Origin: Nymphaea colorata
Taxonomy: Eukaryota; Streptophyta; Magnoliopsida; Nymphaeales; Nymphaeaceae
NCBI RefSeq assembly: GCF_008831285.2
Contig: NC_045139.1
Location: 7,596,204-7,660,203 of the forward strand
Reading direction: 5' to 3'
Length of the DNA stretch: 64,000 nucleotides
The notes under the pieces are model-generated. The model worked only from the letters and a program-made list of their open reading frames with translations, did no database searches and was not told the origin of the DNA. The first letter of the stretch is position 1. Each line of letters opens with the position of its first letter. A program made the translations under genes and the position numbers. Of the stretch, positions 61,485 through 64,000 are shown in pieces.

Positions 61485-64000
61485 AAGGCTTCAGTTTGGG
61501 CACATGGAATATGGGATGGATGGATGTGTCCTCCAGAAGTTGTAGTTTATATCCAACTTCCCAATTCCATGCAAAATTTCAAAAGCTCGTGAATATCTAG
61601 CTGAGAGCTTGTGGGTTCCTGCTGATTTGCGCTGGACCCTTCTAGCTGGAAAATTTTTGGGATAAACCCATTGTCCAACGTCATACTCCTCATCACGGTG
61701 CTTCTTATTGTACTGTTGGGCCATCTTGTTCTGTGCCGCTGCAAGTCTGCTCTTGATAGCTTCAAGCACCTGATCTCTAGTTTGAAGCTGAATATCCACT
61801 TCATCTGGCTGCAATCCTTGAGGGTGAAAGCGATGTAGGTGGTCTTCTGTACATCACTTCAAAGGGAGACATTCCAAATGCTGAATGAATTATAGGCATA
61901 CTCAGCCCAAGAGAGAGACTCAGTCCAGTTATGAGGCTGACATTCAGCATAGCATCTCAAATAGGTCTCTAATACCCAATGAAGAACCTCCATTTGTCCA
62001 TTCGATTGTGGATGGTAAGCTGTACTCATTTGTAGCTTGGTCCTCAGTCATGCAAAACAATTTTGCCAAAAGATGCTAAAAAACAAGGGGTTGCAATCAC
62101 TTTCTATTGATCGCAGCATGCCATGCAATTTCCGAACATGTTCTTGGAATTCTTTTGCTACTTGTTTGGCAGAAAAGAGATTTGCCAAGGCTATAAAATG
62201 TGCATATTGGATAAACAATCTACTACCACCAGTAACCGACTCCTCTTTGGATTGGGGCAACCCTTCAATGGAATCCATGGACAAGTCTTCCGAGATTCTG
62301 GTGAATAGGCATGGGGTGAAGAAGGCTTACTGGACGAAGAGTTTTATACTTATGTCGTCAATAAGTATTGGATGCCTTCATATATTCTGAGTTTCTGTTC
62401 GTCCTACCAGTTTCCCTCTTCATTCCTGGCCAAAAAAAAGTCTAGCGGATTCACTTATATGTCCCCTCTTCCCCTTGATGTCCCCCTTCTACTCCTTCAT
62501 GGAAATGGGAAATCAGTTGCCTGATCAGATTTGAAGTCGGTGGCACACAGACTGTTTTGGTAATAAAGGTATGGTTCCTTTCACCTATATCCATAAGTCT
62601 GGACTGAGTTGTGCTCCAACTGCATCTTCTTTTCCTGCAGGGTCCTAGAAGTGCTATGTGCTTATTGTAGCTTGCACATCTCCAAAGTAGGCCTGCACAA
62701 CAATGGTAAGAAACTTTGTAATTCAGCCTTACCTTCATCCTCATATTTTCGAGATTAACAGTTGGCTACTATATTCTCAGTCCTTTCTTACGTATGATGT
62801 CAAATTCGTGCCCTGCCAACATCATGACCCATTTTAATTGAGTGGCATTGATTTTTTTCTGCCGCATACAGTGTCCCGAGCTGCTTTGGTCGATAAAAAC
62901 CTAAAATTTCCTTCCCAGGTAATGATGCCATTTCTGAATGGCAAGAATCATCATTGTGAGCTCACACTCATATGCTGACATGCTCTTGAACCTCGTTCCT
63001 GTCGCCTTGCTGATAAAGCCATTGGATGTTTCCCTTGGCTTAAAACAGCTCCCACTCCACTTTTGGAGGCATCAGTCTACACATCGTAAAGTTTATTGAA
63101 GTCTGGCGTGTCTAAAACTGGGGTGTTTATAATGGCCTGTTTAAGCTTCTCAAATGCAGCGTCTTTGTCTATCCCGTACAAAATGGTCTTTCTTTAGCAT
63201 GCTGGCCAATGGAGCAACAATAAGGCCATAGTGTCTAACGAATCTGTGGTAGTAACCTGCAAGGCTTAAAAAGCTCTCAACCCCTTCAACCCAATTGGTA
63301 ACTTCCACTTTCATATAGCTGCCACTTTATCCTCTTCCATTTCCGTCTTCATTGAGAGATGGTGTGACCTAAATAGGACATTTGTTCACTGCCGAATGCA
63401 CGCTTAGAAGATATACCATGAGGCTGATGGACTCTCAAGCACTTGTAACACCACCTTAAATGGCCTCGATGTTCCTCTTTATTTCTTTGTAAGTCAGTAT
63501 ATCATTGAAAAAACAAGGACAAACCTTCTCAAAAAATGGACGAAAAATGTGATTTGTTAAGGCTTGGAATGTCATGGTTGCATTTGTTAATCCGAAGGGC
63601 ATTACCTTGAATTCATAATCACTTTCGTGCATATGAAATGTGGTCTTGCAATATATCTTCCTTGGCCATACGAATTACCCTGCGCCTTAGGTTCAACTTG
63701 GAATAGATTGCATCCCCTTGTAATTCGTCCAACAACTCTCAATAACAGGGATGAGATATCTATTCTTGATCATGATTGTATTGAGTGCCCTATAATCAAC
63801 ACAAGATCTCCAAGTCGCGATTTTTTTCTTACTAACAAGCCTGGAGAAGAATAAGGGCTCCTACTAGGCTCGATCTCCCATCAGCATGTTTTGTTTAGTT
63901 TTTCTATCTCCCCTTTTTGTATATGGTTGTATCCATATGGTCTTAGATTAACTAGCTTAGACCCAACCTCTAGTTTGGTGATCAAATTCACAACTAGGAG
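61485..64000 (-). mobile_element. Decayed Ty3/Gypsy LTR retrotransposon, pol region
   Basis: On the minus strand, from the window edge inwards, pol domains appear in the order expected of Ty3/Gypsy. Reverse transcriptase has WRSCVDYRALNTIM (about 63790-63825), MPFGLTNATMTFQ (about 63565-63605) and FFNDILTY where F/Y-x-DD is usual (about 63490-63515). RNase H-like sequence follows (62750-63060). Integrase has a GHQGEEGTYK zinc-finger-side piece (about 62460), a DSIEGLPQSKEE piece (about 62270), STAYHPQSNGQ (about 62010), and the C-terminal block QLQTRDQVLEAIKSRLAAA to IHPSIPYSM (61814-61490). The frame shifts repeatedly, and the first Asp of the catalytic DD is Asn, so it is inactive. The 5' part lies beyond 64000. 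No 3' LTR was identified below 61485. Confidence 0.88.

Overview
This is a 64 kb stretch of nuclear DNA from a flowering plant. The evidence is introns with GT..AG borders, a chloroplast-targeted PsbY precursor, a KDEL-protease-type papain gene, a plant ARP3, a root-growth-factor-type peptide precursor, and AT-rich intergenic DNA containing LINE, Ty3/Gypsy, hAT-like and Harbinger-like elements and one piece of plastid DNA. The sequence alone does not fix the lineage.

Layout from left to right. PSBY lies at 0.6-1.2 kb (-). From 1.3 to 8.9 kb there are only transposon remnants: a possible CACTA end, a LINE reverse-transcriptase fragment and an inverted-repeat MITE. A four-exon papain-family protease of the CEP/vignain subfamily lies at 9.1-11.6 kb (+). 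From 11.7 to 16.9 kb is intergenic DNA with a hAT-like MITE and a fragment of plastid ndhB. A two-exon, 89-residue secreted-peptide precursor with an RGF/GLV/CLEL-type motif lies at 16.97-17.31 kb (+). ARP3 lies at 21.4-31.4 kb (+); its ten exons give exactly 427 codons, and intron 4 holds a 1.1 kb Harbinger-like element that seems to carry captured gene sequence. ATP23, the HELIH metalloprotease, lies at 34.1-41.1 kb (-) with an upstream leader exon near 42.7-42.85 kb; it is convergent with ARP3. Two tandem intronless genes for CFI68/CPSF6-like RRM proteins lie at 45.2-47.4 and 56.0-58.1 kb (+). Each sits in a homologous segment of about 4.8 kb that ends in the same small TRIM-like repeat. 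A decayed Ty3/Gypsy pol region (-) runs from 61.5 kb to the window edge.

These are mostly unrelated housekeeping, organelle and signalling genes, not a pathway cluster. No cluster-like novel system is visible. The most rewarding items are the small peptide gene, the loss of the KDEL tail in the protease, the gene-capturing element in ARP3, and the RRM-gene duplication with its copy-specific 114-bp in-frame repeat. Exon borders were placed by reading splice sites and matching conserved protein families from memory. No alignment, expression data or database search was available.
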